DNA of 64,000 nucleotides from Actinoplanes aureus (GTDB lineage Bacteria; Actinomycetota; Actinomycetes; Mycobacteriales; Micromonosporaceae), in contig NZ_JADQTO010000016.1 of the NCBI RefSeq assembly GCF_015704865.1, positions 124,001 to 188,000 of the forward strand, read 5' to 3'. Every line of letters starts with the position of its first letter. Within the stretch, counting starts at the first letter, position 1. This document shows positions 1 through 7,442 of this stretch, one piece after another. A program made the translations under genes and the position numbers. The notes under the pieces are model-generated. The model searched no databases, was not told the origin of the DNA, and saw only the letters and a list, made by a program, of their open reading frames with translations.

Positions 1-440
1 ATGGAAGTGGGGTGGTCGTATCCGGCGGCGGTCGCGGACAACTCCGCGACCCGGATCGCCGGGATCTTCTTCAGGATGACGTCCCCGGTGTCCATGTGTC
101 CCTCCGTCTCGATCAGCCGGAGACGTGCGTCGACCAGGGCCAGGCGGGCGGTGTCCCGGTCCACCTGGGCGGCCAGTTCGGCCCGCCGCAGCCGCAACAT
201 CCCGCGCAGCTCACCGAGCTCCAGTTTCTCCTCGATCATCGCCTGCACCTGGTGCAGGGTGAAGCCGAGATCCTTGAGGGCAAGGATCCGGTTGAGGACG
301 CTCAACTGGTCGGCGGTGTACCAGCGGTAGCCGCTGTGCGGGTCGACGTGGGCGGGGCGCAGCAGGCCGATCGTGTCGTAGTGGCGCAGCATGCGCACCG
401 ACACCCAGCCCAGGCCGGCGAAGTCTCCGATGCTCAACAT
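1..440 (-). CDS. MerR-family transcriptional regulator (partial, 3' end outside window)
   Basis: The complement from the ATG at 440 reads through the left window edge for more than 146 residues. The N-terminus (MLSIGDFAGLGWVSVRML, then HYDTIGLLRP and GYRWY) is a textbook MerR winged-helix DNA-binding domain, followed by an Arg/Glu-rich dimerisation helix at about residues 75-115. The sequence after it (GDVILKKIPAIRVAEL) looks like the start of a GyrI-like effector-binding domain, as in BltR/TipA-type multidrug sensors (inference, because it is cut). A perfect 19-bp palindrome lies 18 bp upstream of the start, so the gene is probably autoregulated. Its target genes may lie left of the window. 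The DNA-binding domain is clear; the ligand is unknown. Confidence 0.85.
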   Translation of the reverse strand, partial: MLSIGDFAGLGWVSVRMLRHYDTIGLLRPAHVDPHSGYRWYTADQLSVLNRILALKDLGFTLHQVQAMIEEKLELGELRGMLRLRRAELAAQVDRDTARLALVDARLRLIETEGHMDTGDVILKKIPAIRVAELSATAAGYDHPTS

Positions 441-457
441 GATCGCTCCACCGTCCT

Positions 458-476
458 CCCTGACACGGTGTCAGGG
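458..476. promoter_or_regulatory. Perfect palindromic operator of the MerR gene
   Basis: CCCTGACAC-G-GTGTCAGGG is a 9-bp perfect inverted repeat with a one-base centre. On the minus strand TTGACC (480-475) gives a -35-like box overlapping its outer edge. That is the MerR arrangement, where the operator lies between the -35 and -10 boxes. The first three bases of TTGACC overlap the stop codon of the kinase gene at 477-479. Confidence 0.75.
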
Positions 477-1892
477 TCAAGCCCCGGTGCCACCGCCGTC
501 GCCCGGAGGCTCCGGGGGCGTGACCGACGGCTCCGGATCGGGATCGTCCGTCTCGGTCGGCGGTGTCGTCGACGGTTCCTGGCTCGGCGTGGTGGTCGTC
601 CTGGTCCGCGACGGGGTGGCGCTCGGGGACGGCGACGCCGAGGACGGGGACACCGAGGGTTTCGCCGACGGCTTCCGCGACTGGGAAACCTTCTTGGTGG
701 GGCGGGTGCTCGGTGTACTGGAGGGCTCGGCCACCTCGCTCACCGCGGGCGGGAGGGGCGTCTCCCGCACCTCCTGCTGTTTCCCGGGATTGCTGCTGGG
801 TTGTTCGTCGTCAGAGCCGAACGCGAAGATCACGCCGAGGCCGCCGGCCACCGCGAACAGCGCCAGGATGGCGAACATCAGGACGCGCTGGGTGCCCGTC
901 TGGCCCTTGCGGGCCGAGACCGGCACCGGCGGCGCGCTACGCGGCACGGGTACGGCACGCGGCGCGGCCGGGCTGAGCGGAACCGTGGGGAACTGACCGC
1001 TGGCCGTGCGTGCCGGGCTGACCGGGGCGACCAGGGACGTGCCGGTCAGCCGTTTCCAGTCCAGCGGGCCGGCGGCGGCGAAGGCGGCCTCGGCGAACTC
1101 GGCCGCGCTCTGGAACCGGTCGGCCGGCTGTTTCGCCATGGCCCGGGCGATCAACTCGCGGACCTCGGCCGGCACGTGGTCGGGGAGCGGCGCCGGCTCG
1201 TCCTCCAGGTGCATCAGCGCGACCTGCAACGCGTTCTCACCGTCGAACGGCGGGCGCCCGGCGATGCAGTGGTACGCCACCGCGCCGAGTGCGTAGATGT
1301 CGGTGGCCGGCGTGAGGTTGCCCTTGGCGACCTGCTCCGGAGCCATGTAAAGCGCGGTGCCGACGATCGCGTTGAGGCCGGTGACACTGGTCATCGCGTT
1401 CGACCGGGCCACGCCGAAGTCGACCAGGATCACCGCGCCGGTCGGCTTCACGATCAGGTTGCCCGGCTTGACGTCGCGGTGCACGATGCCGTTCTCGTGG
1501 GCGGCGTGCAGCGCGTCGGCCGCCTGCGCCACGATCGACATGGTCTCGGTGACCTCGAGCGGGCCCTCCTTGACGCGGTTGGAGAGCGGCTCGCCCTCCA
1601 CGAACGCCATGACCAGGTAGGCGACCTTCTCCGGGCCGTCGTAGTCGCCGTCGCTGGCGTAGTCGTACACCTCCACGACGCCGGGGTGCCGGAACGCGGC
1701 CATCATCCGGGCCTCGCCGTAGAACCGGGTGGCGAACTCGGGGTCCTCCAGCATCGCGGTGCGCAGCACCTTTACCGCGACGACCCGGCCGAGCACCACG
1801 TCGGTGCCGCGCCAGACGTCACCCATCCCGCCGGTGGCGACCCGCTCGTCCAACCGATACCGGTTGTCGAGGAGACTTCCCGCACTGAGCAC
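477..1892 (-). CDS. Membrane-anchored Ser/Thr protein kinase (PknB-like, no PASTA)
   Basis: A 471-residue Hanks-type kinase. The Gly-rich loop (VATGGMGDVW) is near residue 20, VAVK with the ATP-binding Lys41 follows, HRDVKPGN is at 138-145, DFG at 158-160 and MAPEQ near 183. The kinase domain ends near 275. A Pro/Ala linker leads to one membrane helix at about 337-358 (VLMFAILALFAVAGGLGVIF). The outside tail is about 110 residues of Ser/Pro/Thr and contains no PASTA repeat, so it lacks the usual muropeptide sensor. The open frame continues upstream to 2039, but GTG at 1892 just before the conserved SLLDNRYRL start is the likely beginning. Substrates are unknown. Confidence 0.88.
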   Translation of the reverse strand: MLSAGSLLDNRYRLDERVATGGMGDVWRGTDVVLGRVVAVKVLRTAMLEDPEFATRFYGEARMMAAFRHPGVVEVYDYASDGDYDGPEKVAYLVMAFVEGEPLSNRVKEGPLEVTETMSIVAQAADALHAAHENGIVHRDVKPGNLIVKPTGAVILVDFGVARSNAMTSVTGLNAIVGTALYMAPEQVAKGNLTPATDIYALGAVAYHCIAGRPPFDGENALQVALMHLEDEPAPLPDHVPAEVRELIARAMAKQPADRFQSAAEFAEAAFAAAGPLDWKRLTGTSLVAPVSPARTASGQFPTVPLSPAAPRAVPVPRSAPPVPVSARKGQTGTQRVLMFAILALFAVAGGLGVIFAFGSDDEQPSSNPGKQQEVRETPLPPAVSEVAEPSSTPSTRPTKKVSQSRKPSAKPSVSPSSASPSPSATPSRTRTTTTPSQEPSTTPPTETDDPDPEPSVTPPEPPGDGGGTGA

Positions 1893-2104
1893 CAGCGGAC
1901 CTATCTGATCGGGCGGCCCAACCAGGGTGCCGCGGTAGCAAGCCGAATGCCGCTCAAGAGTACAGATGCTTGCCCGGCGGCGGGAGGCCAGCGGAGGCAC
2001 TCCGCGACCGGCCGAGAAGTCCCGGATGAGCTGTTTCAACCTGCATTCCCGGTAATGGCGGTCGTCGATGCGGGGATCGGCGCGCCGGTCGGGTCAGAGT
2101 AAGG

Positions 2105-2134
2105 CCGCCGGGCGGGCCCGGGCCCGCCCGGCGG
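2105..2134 (-). terminator. 30-bp perfect palindrome, terminator-like
   Basis: The two 15-bp arms (2105-2119 and 2120-2134) are exactly complementary and entirely G/C, with no loop base in the DNA palindrome. It lies just after the stop of the small membrane protein gene (2149) and before the kinase gene. No T-run follows, as is common in very high-GC actinobacteria. Confidence 0.55.
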
Positions 2135-2148
2135 TGGCGCGGACCGGC

Positions 2149-2586
2149 TCAGGTCTCGTCGTAGGTCGGTGTGACCACGATCGCCGTCTCGGCCAGTTCG
2201 AGTTCCTCGTTCTCCGCCTGCCGTTCCACGGCGGCCCGCGCGGTGCTGGCCGCCGCCCAGCCGAGCGCCACGCCGATCAGCCCGATGCCGAAGATCAGTC
2301 CCCATGGGCGGGCCGGTTTGCGTCCGGCCAGAGCGTTCGCCGCCGCGTTCGCGCGATGCCAGGCCTCGTCTGTGACATAGCTCACTCGCTCGCCGGCCTT
2401 GTCGGCCAGCTTCCGGCTCTTCCGGCTCGCCTTCCGGCTGATTCTGGTGGCGGTGCCGGTGGCCGTGTCCGCGGTGTGCTTGCCGGCCTCCTTGGCACCC
2501 TCGCCGGCGGTCGCCATCGCGGTGGAGAGGTACTCCCACGCTTGACTGGCGGTCCGCTCGGCCCGGTTCTTCCTGGTCGAGAACAT
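2149..2586 (-). CDS. Small basic protein with C-terminal membrane anchor, unknown function
   Basis: A 145-residue protein starting at ATG 2586, preceded by a strong AGGAGG about ten bases upstream. The first about 85 residues are hydrophilic and rich in Ala, Lys, Arg and Thr (FSTRKNRAERTASQAWEYL, then several RKASRKSRKL-like stretches). One hydrophobic segment (WGLIFGIGLIGVALGWAAAS) follows, then a short acidic tail ending in TYDET. This looks like a cytoplasmic helix tethered to the membrane. I do not recognise a named family. It is divergent from the STAS gene at 2878 and may share its 290-bp control region. Confidence 0.65.
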   Translation of the reverse strand: MFSTRKNRAERTASQAWEYLSTAMATAGEGAKEAGKHTADTATGTATRISRKASRKSRKLADKAGERVSYVTDEAWHRANAAANALAGRKPARPWGLIFGIGLIGVALGWAAASTARAAVERQAENEELELAETAIVVTPTYDET

Positions 2587-2877
2587 CGTCGGTATACCTC
2601 CTGCGGTGGCCTTCCAGTTCGCCTTCCCCGGACGGAGCGTGGACAAACTCCGGTGTGGACGGCATCACGGTTCAGAAACGATTTGACGTCGCGCAGTACT
2701 GTTGACCACGTTCACACGGGCCACTCAGGCGGTTGACAGGTTCGGCGCCTAACCTTTCGGACAGTTTCACCGAACCTTCCGGGGGTAGTCCTTCCGCCCT
2801 GCTCAGGCAGGGTGGAGCGGGGGCCCGCGAACACTGGAACAACGCCCGGAGATGCCGGGCGGGTGGAGGGAAGAGGC
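2587..2877. other. Divergent intergenic region between the membrane protein and the STAS gene
   Basis: This 291-bp stretch holds no gene. It contains TTGACA near 2730 and, at 2764-2788, GTTTCA followed 13 bases later by GGGTAG. That resembles the GNNTN / GGGTAY pattern of actinomycete stress sigma factors, but the spacing is shorter than usual, so this is only a suggestion. Confidence 0.35.
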
Positions 2878-3243
2878 GTGACGCTGTCGATAACGACGTC
2901 GACGCTGGCCGACGGCGCGGTTGAGGTCTCGCCGCGAGGCGAGATCGATGTCGAGAATGCGTACGAGATCCGTGAGGCCGTGGCCGCGGAGCTTGCCAAC
3001 GCTCAGCGGGCCGAGGGCGGTGCCGCCCGGATCGAGCTCAACATGCGGCACGTGACCTTCATCGACTCGGTAGGCATCAGTGCACTCGTGGCCGCTTTCC
3101 AGCTCGCGGCGGTGAGCGGCGTCAAACTGCTCGTAACCCGGCCCAGCCGCTTCGCCCACCGGCAGCTCTGGGTCACCGGACTGCTCGGCCTCTTCGGCAA
3201 CCCCCAGCCGTACGAGGAGGCGGTCACCGCCGCGCGGGCCTGA
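2878..3243 (+). CDS. STAS-domain anti-anti-sigma factor
   Basis: A 121-residue single STAS domain. The start is GTG 2878 with GGAGGG just upstream. The order is right for the family: beta strands with VSPRGEIDVENAYEIR, then VTFIDSVGISALV, where Ser64 in the D-S-V-G motif is the residue phosphorylated by cognate RsbW/SpoIIAB-type kinases. No anti-sigma kinase or sigma factor gene is adjacent, so its partners lie elsewhere. It probably takes part in a stress or development sigma cascade. The family is certain; the pathway is inferred. Confidence 0.88.
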   Translation: MTLSITTSTLADGAVEVSPRGEIDVENAYEIREAVAAELANAQRAEGGAARIELNMRHVTFIDSVGISALVAAFQLAAVSGVKLLVTRPSRFAHRQLWVTGLLGLFGNPQPYEEAVTAARA

Positions 3244-3254
3244 CATCCGGCGGC

Positions 3255-4121
3255 TCAGAAGGCCGGGCTCTGCACCCGGATCGCCTCGACGTTGATCCGC
3301 ACGTCGGTGTCCTCGTGCGGCGCCCGGATCGGGGTGATCACGGCGAAATTCTCGGCCAGGGCAGCCAGGTCGCTGCCCGGATCCAGGGTTTCCTCGGCGG
3401 CCTGCACGGCGGTCCGGACGTACCCGTCACCGGCCTCGGCGATGCTCATCTGCACCTGGCCGAACCGGGCCAGGGAGGCCTGCCGCAGCCCGCGGATCCC
3501 GTCCACATGCAGGTCCGGCACGTTGAGGTTGAAGACCGTGCCGGGCGGTGTGTGCAGCAAAGAGGGCAGCAGACGCACCGCGAACTCGGCGCCGCTGGCC
3601 CAGTGGTGATGCTCGTCGTCGATCCGGTCGAGGGCCGCGATCGCGGCGCCACCGCTCGACGCGGACGCGGCCGCCGGGGTGAGCACGTCCAGCGAGACGG
3701 CCAGCCCGTGCAGCCCGGCGTGCGAGGCGGTCAGGGTGGCGCCGACGGTGCCGGAGTGCACCACCGCGGCCCCGGCGTTGGCGCCCCGGTTGATCCCGGA
3801 GAGCACCACGTCCGGTTCCGGGCCGAAGGCCTCCCGCAGCGCGAGCAGCACGATGTACGCGGGGGAGGCGGCCACCCCGTACGCCGGGATGTTCTTGGCC
3901 CCCGGCAGCTCCCGCTCCTCGAAGCAGATCTTGCCGTCCTGCATGACCGCGGTCATCGAGGCGCTGCTACCACTCGATTCGCTCAGCGGAGCGGCCACCA
4001 CCACGTCGTACCCGGCGTGCGCGACGGCCCGCGCCAGCCACCGGATGCCCGGCGCCTCGATGCCGTCGTCGTTCGTGATGAGGATTCGCATGGGTGAACC
4101 GTTGCCCGGTACGGCGCTCAT
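3255..4121 (-). CDS. surE: 5'/3'-nucleotidase SurE
   Basis: A 288-residue metal-dependent nucleoside monophosphate phosphatase. The N-terminal ILITNDDGIEAPGI gives the two metal-binding Asp residues, ASPAYIVLLAL and VLSGINRGANAG follow in family order, and HSGTVGATLTA matches the core. The start at 4121 overlaps the stop of the upstream PfkB-family kinase gene (ATGA), with GAAGG upstream; an internal ATG at 4091 lies nearer the conserved block but has no ribosome site. Coupling to a sugar kinase suggests a joint role in phosphometabolite turnover (inference). Confidence 0.9.
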   Translation of the reverse strand: MSAVPGNGSPMRILITNDDGIEAPGIRWLARAVAHAGYDVVVAAPLSESSGSSASMTAVMQDGKICFEERELPGAKNIPAYGVAASPAYIVLLALREAFGPEPDVVLSGINRGANAGAAVVHSGTVGATLTASHAGLHGLAVSLDVLTPAAASASSGGAAIAALDRIDDEHHHWASGAEFAVRLLPSLLHTPPGTVFNLNVPDLHVDGIRGLRQASLARFGQVQMSIAEAGDGYVRTAVQAAEETLDPGSDLAALAENFAVITPIRAPHEDTDVRINVEAIRVQSPAF

Positions 4122-5050
4122 GATGCCTTCTTCATCGGGGTCAGCTGGACGCGTTCGGTGAGCACCCGGACGGCGTCCACGTGCCCGGTGCCGAGGCCGT
4201 GCCGGGTGACATTCAGCGCGCCGGCGGCCGCTCCGGTCCGGACCGCCTCCTCCATCGGGCCGCCGTGGGCCAGGACCGCGGCGACGCCGGCCGTCATCGA
4301 GTCACCGGCGCCCCGGTGCTCGGCCGGGGTGAGTCGGGGCAGCGCGACGGCGTAGACGTCGCCCTCGATCAGCGCCAGTGCGCCCTCGTCAGCCCGGGAG
4401 ACCAGGACCGTCTCGGCGCCGTCGTCGTGCAGCTTCAGCAGCGCCTTGACCAGCGATCCGGTGGAGCCGTCCGGTGCGGTCCCGTCGGCGATCAGCTCCT
4501 CATGGCTGATCTTCAGCACCGAGATGCCGGCCTCCAGCACCGCCCTGAGGTGCCGGCTGCACAGGTCGGCGATCACCTGGCAGCCGTTGGCGCGCAGGTC
4601 GGCGGCGAGCCGCCCGTAGACCTCGGGCTTGATCACCGAGGGGTGGGCCGGGCCGCTCAGGACGGCGATCCCGGCACGCAGGCCCTCGGCGAGCGTCAGG
4701 TTGTAGAGCTCGTCGAGCTCGTGCCGGGACAGCGGGCTGCCCGGGCGCTCCGCGATCTCCTGCCGGGTGCCGCCGCGGCGGTCATGCACGTACCACCCGC
4801 TGCCGTGCTCGCGCATCACCAGGCGCAACGTCACCCCGGGCAGCTGGAGCAGGGGGCTCAGGACGCGGCCGACCTCGCCTCCGGCGGCGGCGCAGAGCGT
4901 CACCTGTGCCCCGAGCGACGTGATCATCCTGGTTTGCCAGATGCCCTGGCCACCCGGGTGCACGTGCAGTTCGGGCTCATCGTGATGTTGTTCGATGGTC
5001 ACCGTCAGCTGGGGGGCCGGCGCGAAGACCATGACCCGGCCGTCACTCAT
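4118..5050 (-). CDS. PfkB-family sugar kinase (1-phosphofructokinase/LacC-like)
   Basis: A 310-residue ribokinase-fold protein. Features in order are VMVFAPAPQLTVTIE at the N-terminus, the HPGGQGIW substrate loop, SGPAHPSV, a K-I-S-x-E-E-L segment near the centre, and AEHRGAGDSMTAGV, whose GAGDS supplies the catalytic Asp and anion hole. ATG 5050 is preferred over an upstream TTG at 5095 because it sits just before the first strand. The gene is translationally coupled to surE. The substrate cannot be read from sequence; fructose-1-phosphate or another phosphosugar is likely for this branch. Confidence 0.8.
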   Translation of the reverse strand: MSDGRVMVFAPAPQLTVTIEQHHDEPELHVHPGGQGIWQTRMITSLGAQVTLCAAAGGEVGRVLSPLLQLPGVTLRLVMREHGSGWYVHDRRGGTRQEIAERPGSPLSRHELDELYNLTLAEGLRAGIAVLSGPAHPSVIKPEVYGRLAADLRANGCQVIADLCSRHLRAVLEAGISVLKISHEELIADGTAPDGSTGSLVKALLKLHDDGAETVLVSRADEGALALIEGDVYAVALPRLTPAEHRGAGDSMTAGVAAVLAHGGPMEEAVRTGAAAGALNVTRHGLGTGHVDAVRVLTERVQLTPMKKAS

Positions 5051-5114
5051 GTTCGCATTGTCATCTTTTTGCGCAGGGGCCGTGGCATATCGCAAAAAGA
5101 ACAGATGCCCCGCT

Positions 5115-5423
5115 CTATAACTCGAGTCCCCGGCCGGTCAGCTCCTGGACCGCTCCGGACAACTCGGGACGGGCGTGCAGCAACTCCTCCAGGCGCACCC
5201 GCCAGCGGCCCGCCTCCAGGTCGAACACGCCCCGGTCGCCGCCGGTGCGGGCGGACTCGGTGAGCAGCCGGTGCCGGGTGTCGAGGAGCGCGGCGTGGAT
5301 CTCCGGGCCGAGCAGGTCGTGGACCTGGCCGGCGAACTCGACGAAGGCCGGCGCGTAGGCGGCGCGCACGAGAGCCCGGGCACCGTCCCAGACGACTCTC
5401 GGCTGATGGATGACTGTCGACAT
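5115..5423 (-). CDS. Hypothetical protein, 102 residues
   Basis: Starts at ATG 5423 (MSTVIHQPRVVWDGAR) and is mostly predicted helix, with Arg/Glu/Leu-rich segments (ALLDTRHRLLTESARTGG, WRVRLEELL). It has no signal peptide or membrane segment and no motif I recognise. Same-strand neighbours are the CDF transporter gene 41 bp upstream and the PfkB gene downstream. Codon use is normal for the genome, which supports a real gene. Confidence 0.55.
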   Translation of the reverse strand: MSTVIHQPRVVWDGARALVRAAYAPAFVEFAGQVHDLLGPEIHAALLDTRHRLLTESARTGGDRGVFDLEAGRWRVRLEELLHARPELSGAVQELTGRGLEL

Positions 5424-5464
5424 TAGGCGATCATCGCGCAGGAGTTGTGATGATCGCCATACCC

Positions 5465-6379
5465 TCACCAGCCGGTCGGCGTACAGTGCCGGCCCGCGCC
5501 GGCGGGCTCGACCTGAAGCGTGGCGTGGTCGATCGCGAAGTCTTCGTGCAGAGCCTCGCGGGCCACGGTCAGCACCGCGCCCAGCTCGGCCGCCGGGTCC
5601 AGTTTCAGGTGCGCCGACGCGACGTCCATACCCGAGGTGAGCGTCCAGACGTGCAGGTCGTGGACGTCGCAGACGCCCGGAACGGCGGCCAGGCGCTCGC
5701 GTACGGCGGTGATGTCGAGGTGCTCCGGCGCGGCCTGGACCAGGATCCGGACCGCCGACCGGCCGAGCGCCCAGGTGCGGGGAAGGATCATCAGGGCCAC
5801 CACGACGGCGACGATCGGGTCCGCGTACGCCCAGCCGGTGAGCCAGATGACCACTGCGGCCACGATCACCCCGACCGAGCCGAGCAGGTCACCGAGCACC
5901 TCCAGGTACGCCCCGCGAACCGCGATGTTCTCCTTCGACCCGTCGCGCAGCAGCCGGAAGGCGATCAGGTTCGCCACCAGGCCGCCGATCGCGACCGCCA
6001 GCATCCAGCCGGCCGGCACCTCGGGCGGATCGGTGAACCGGCGCACCGCGTGCACCAGCACGAACCCGGCGACCCCGGCCAGTAGCAGGGCGTTGGCCAG
6101 GGCGGCGAGCACCTCCAGCCGGTAGAGGCCGAAGGTACGGCGGGAGTCGGTGCCGGCCCGGCCCGCGGCGGTGATCGCGGCGAGCGTCATGGCGATGGCC
6201 AGCACGTCGGTGAACATGTGCCCGGCGTCGGAGAGCAGGGCGAGGGAACCGGTGAGCCCGGCTGCCACCGCCTCGACGACCATGAAGGCGGTGAGCAGAC
6301 CGGCCGCCCACCAGAGGCGCTTGCGATGGCGAGCGCCGCCGTGCGTCGCCGCGGTGCCGTGATCGTGGCCGGCTCCCAT
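5465..6379 (-). CDS. Cation diffusion facilitator (Zn/Co/Cd exporter, CzcD-like)
   Basis: A 304-residue CDF transporter. The His-rich N-terminus (GAGHDHGTAATHGGARH) probably binds metal in the cytoplasm. Six membrane helices follow. Helix II carries LLSDAGHMFTD and helix V carries EVLGDLLGSVGV, the H/D residues of the transport site. The C-terminal cytoplasmic domain (DVHDLHVWTLTSGMDVASAHL) is the usual ferredoxin-like metal sensor. ATG 6379 is preferred to GTG 6388 because AAGGTG is correctly spaced only for the former. It is divergent from the secreted propeller gene. Confidence 0.9.
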   Translation of the reverse strand: MGAGHDHGTAATHGGARHRKRLWWAAGLLTAFMVVEAVAAGLTGSLALLSDAGHMFTDVLAIAMTLAAITAAGRAGTDSRRTFGLYRLEVLAALANALLLAGVAGFVLVHAVRRFTDPPEVPAGWMLAVAIGGLVANLIAFRLLRDGSKENIAVRGAYLEVLGDLLGSVGVIVAAVVIWLTGWAYADPIVAVVVALMILPRTWALGRSAVRILVQAAPEHLDITAVRERLAAVPGVCDVHDLHVWTLTSGMDVASAHLKLDPAAELGAVLTVAREALHEDFAIDHATLQVEPAGAGRHCTPTGW

Positions 6380-6415
6380 GTCTTTCACCTTCCGTCGTCA
6401 GGCGGGCCGTCGCCA

Positions 6416-6429
6416 ATGTATGCGTACAT
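6416..6429. promoter_or_regulatory. Short dyad in the CDF / propeller divergent promoter region
   Basis: ATGTA-TGCG-TACAT is followed immediately by an AT-rich GCTATATATGC. Such A/T-rich dyads in front of metal exporters often bind ArsR/SmtB- or MerR-type metal sensors, but no sensor gene is next door. The match is to general form only. Confidence 0.4.
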
Positions 6430-6512
6430 CGCTATATATGCAATCGGTTGTGCGGAGCGCTCCCACGCGTTGGAATCGCGAGGACCCCGTTACGCATCGG
6501 AAAGGAAGTCTC

Positions 6513-7442
6513 GTGCTTCGGCGTACCCTTGCGAACGCTGTTCTCTGCACCGCCTTGGCGGTGACCGTAGTCGCCCAGCCCGCCGCTGCGGCGCAGACCA
6601 GCCCACTACCCAGCACAATCACCCTGCCGAGCGGTTTCCAACCCGAAGGCATCGCCATCGGCCAGAAGCCGTACGCCTACTTCGGCTCCCGGGTCGACGG
6701 CGACATCTACCGCGCCGACCTGCGCACCGGAGCCGGCCGGATCTTCGCCGAGGGCCCGGGAACCACCTCACTGGGCATGAAGATCGACGACGGCCGGCTC
6801 TTCGTGGCCGGCGGCAACGGCGGCGACGCCCGCGTCTACGACCTGCGGTCCGGCGCTCTCCTGAAGACCTACCAGCTGCGGCCCGCCGCCGACGGGCCGT
6901 TCATCAACGACGTGATCGTCACCCGGGACGCCGCGTGGTTCACCGACTCACGCAGCGCGACCCTGTTCAAGCTGCCGCTCGGGCGGCACGGCAAGCTTCC
7001 CGCCGAGGCGGTGGCGGTGCCGCTCACCGGCGACCTGGTGGTCGTGCCGGGCGCCACCAACGCCAACGGCATCACCACCACGCCGGACGGCCGGGCGCTG
7101 ATCATCGTGCAGTCCAACACCGGCTACCTGTTCCGGGTCACCCGGTCCGGCGTGACCACCCGGATCGACCTGGGCGCCGAGCTGGTGACCAACGGAGACG
7201 GCCTCTGGCTGCGCGGAAAGACCCTCTACGCGGTCCAGAACCGGCTCAATGTCATCGCCAAGATCGAGCTGAACCGGAAGGGCACCGCCGGCACGGTGGT
7301 CTCCCGCACCGGCGATCCGCGCTTCGACGTGCCGACCACGATCGCCGAGTACGGCAAGCGCTTTTACCTGCCGAACGCCCGCTTCACCACCCCGCCGACA
7401 CCGGAGACCACGTACAACGCGGTCGCCGTGCCGATTCCCTAG
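6513..7442 (+). CDS. Secreted beta-propeller protein (SMP-30/NHL-like)
   Basis: A 309-residue exported protein. The start is GTG 6513 with AAAGGAAG upstream. The signal peptide runs to about residue 29 (LCTALAVTVVAQPAAAA). The mature part contains repeated strands with FQPEGIAIG, GLWLRGKTLYAVQN and NANGITTTPDGRALI, the loop style of six-bladed SMP-30/gluconolactonase-like propellers. It lacks an obvious catalytic metal set, so substrate and activity are unknown. Its stop overlaps that of the convergent helR gene by a few bases. Confidence 0.72.
   Translation: MLRRTLANAVLCTALAVTVVAQPAAAAQTSPLPSTITLPSGFQPEGIAIGQKPYAYFGSRVDGDIYRADLRTGAGRIFAEGPGTTSLGMKIDDGRLFVAGGNGGDARVYDLRSGALLKTYQLRPAADGPFINDVIVTRDAAWFTDSRSATLFKLPLGRHGKLPAEAVAVPLTGDLVVVPGATNANGITTTPDGRALIIVQSNTGYLFRVTRSGVTTRIDLGAELVTNGDGLWLRGKTLYAVQNRLNVIAKIELNRKGTAGTVVSRTGDPRFDVPTTIAEYGKRFYLPNARFTTPPTPETTYNAVAVPIP

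Noticed and set aside
12..2102. Long plus-strand frame over the MerR and kinase genes
   Set aside because: Product is Arg/Gly/His-rich with no family features; the minus strand has clear kinase and MerR domains.
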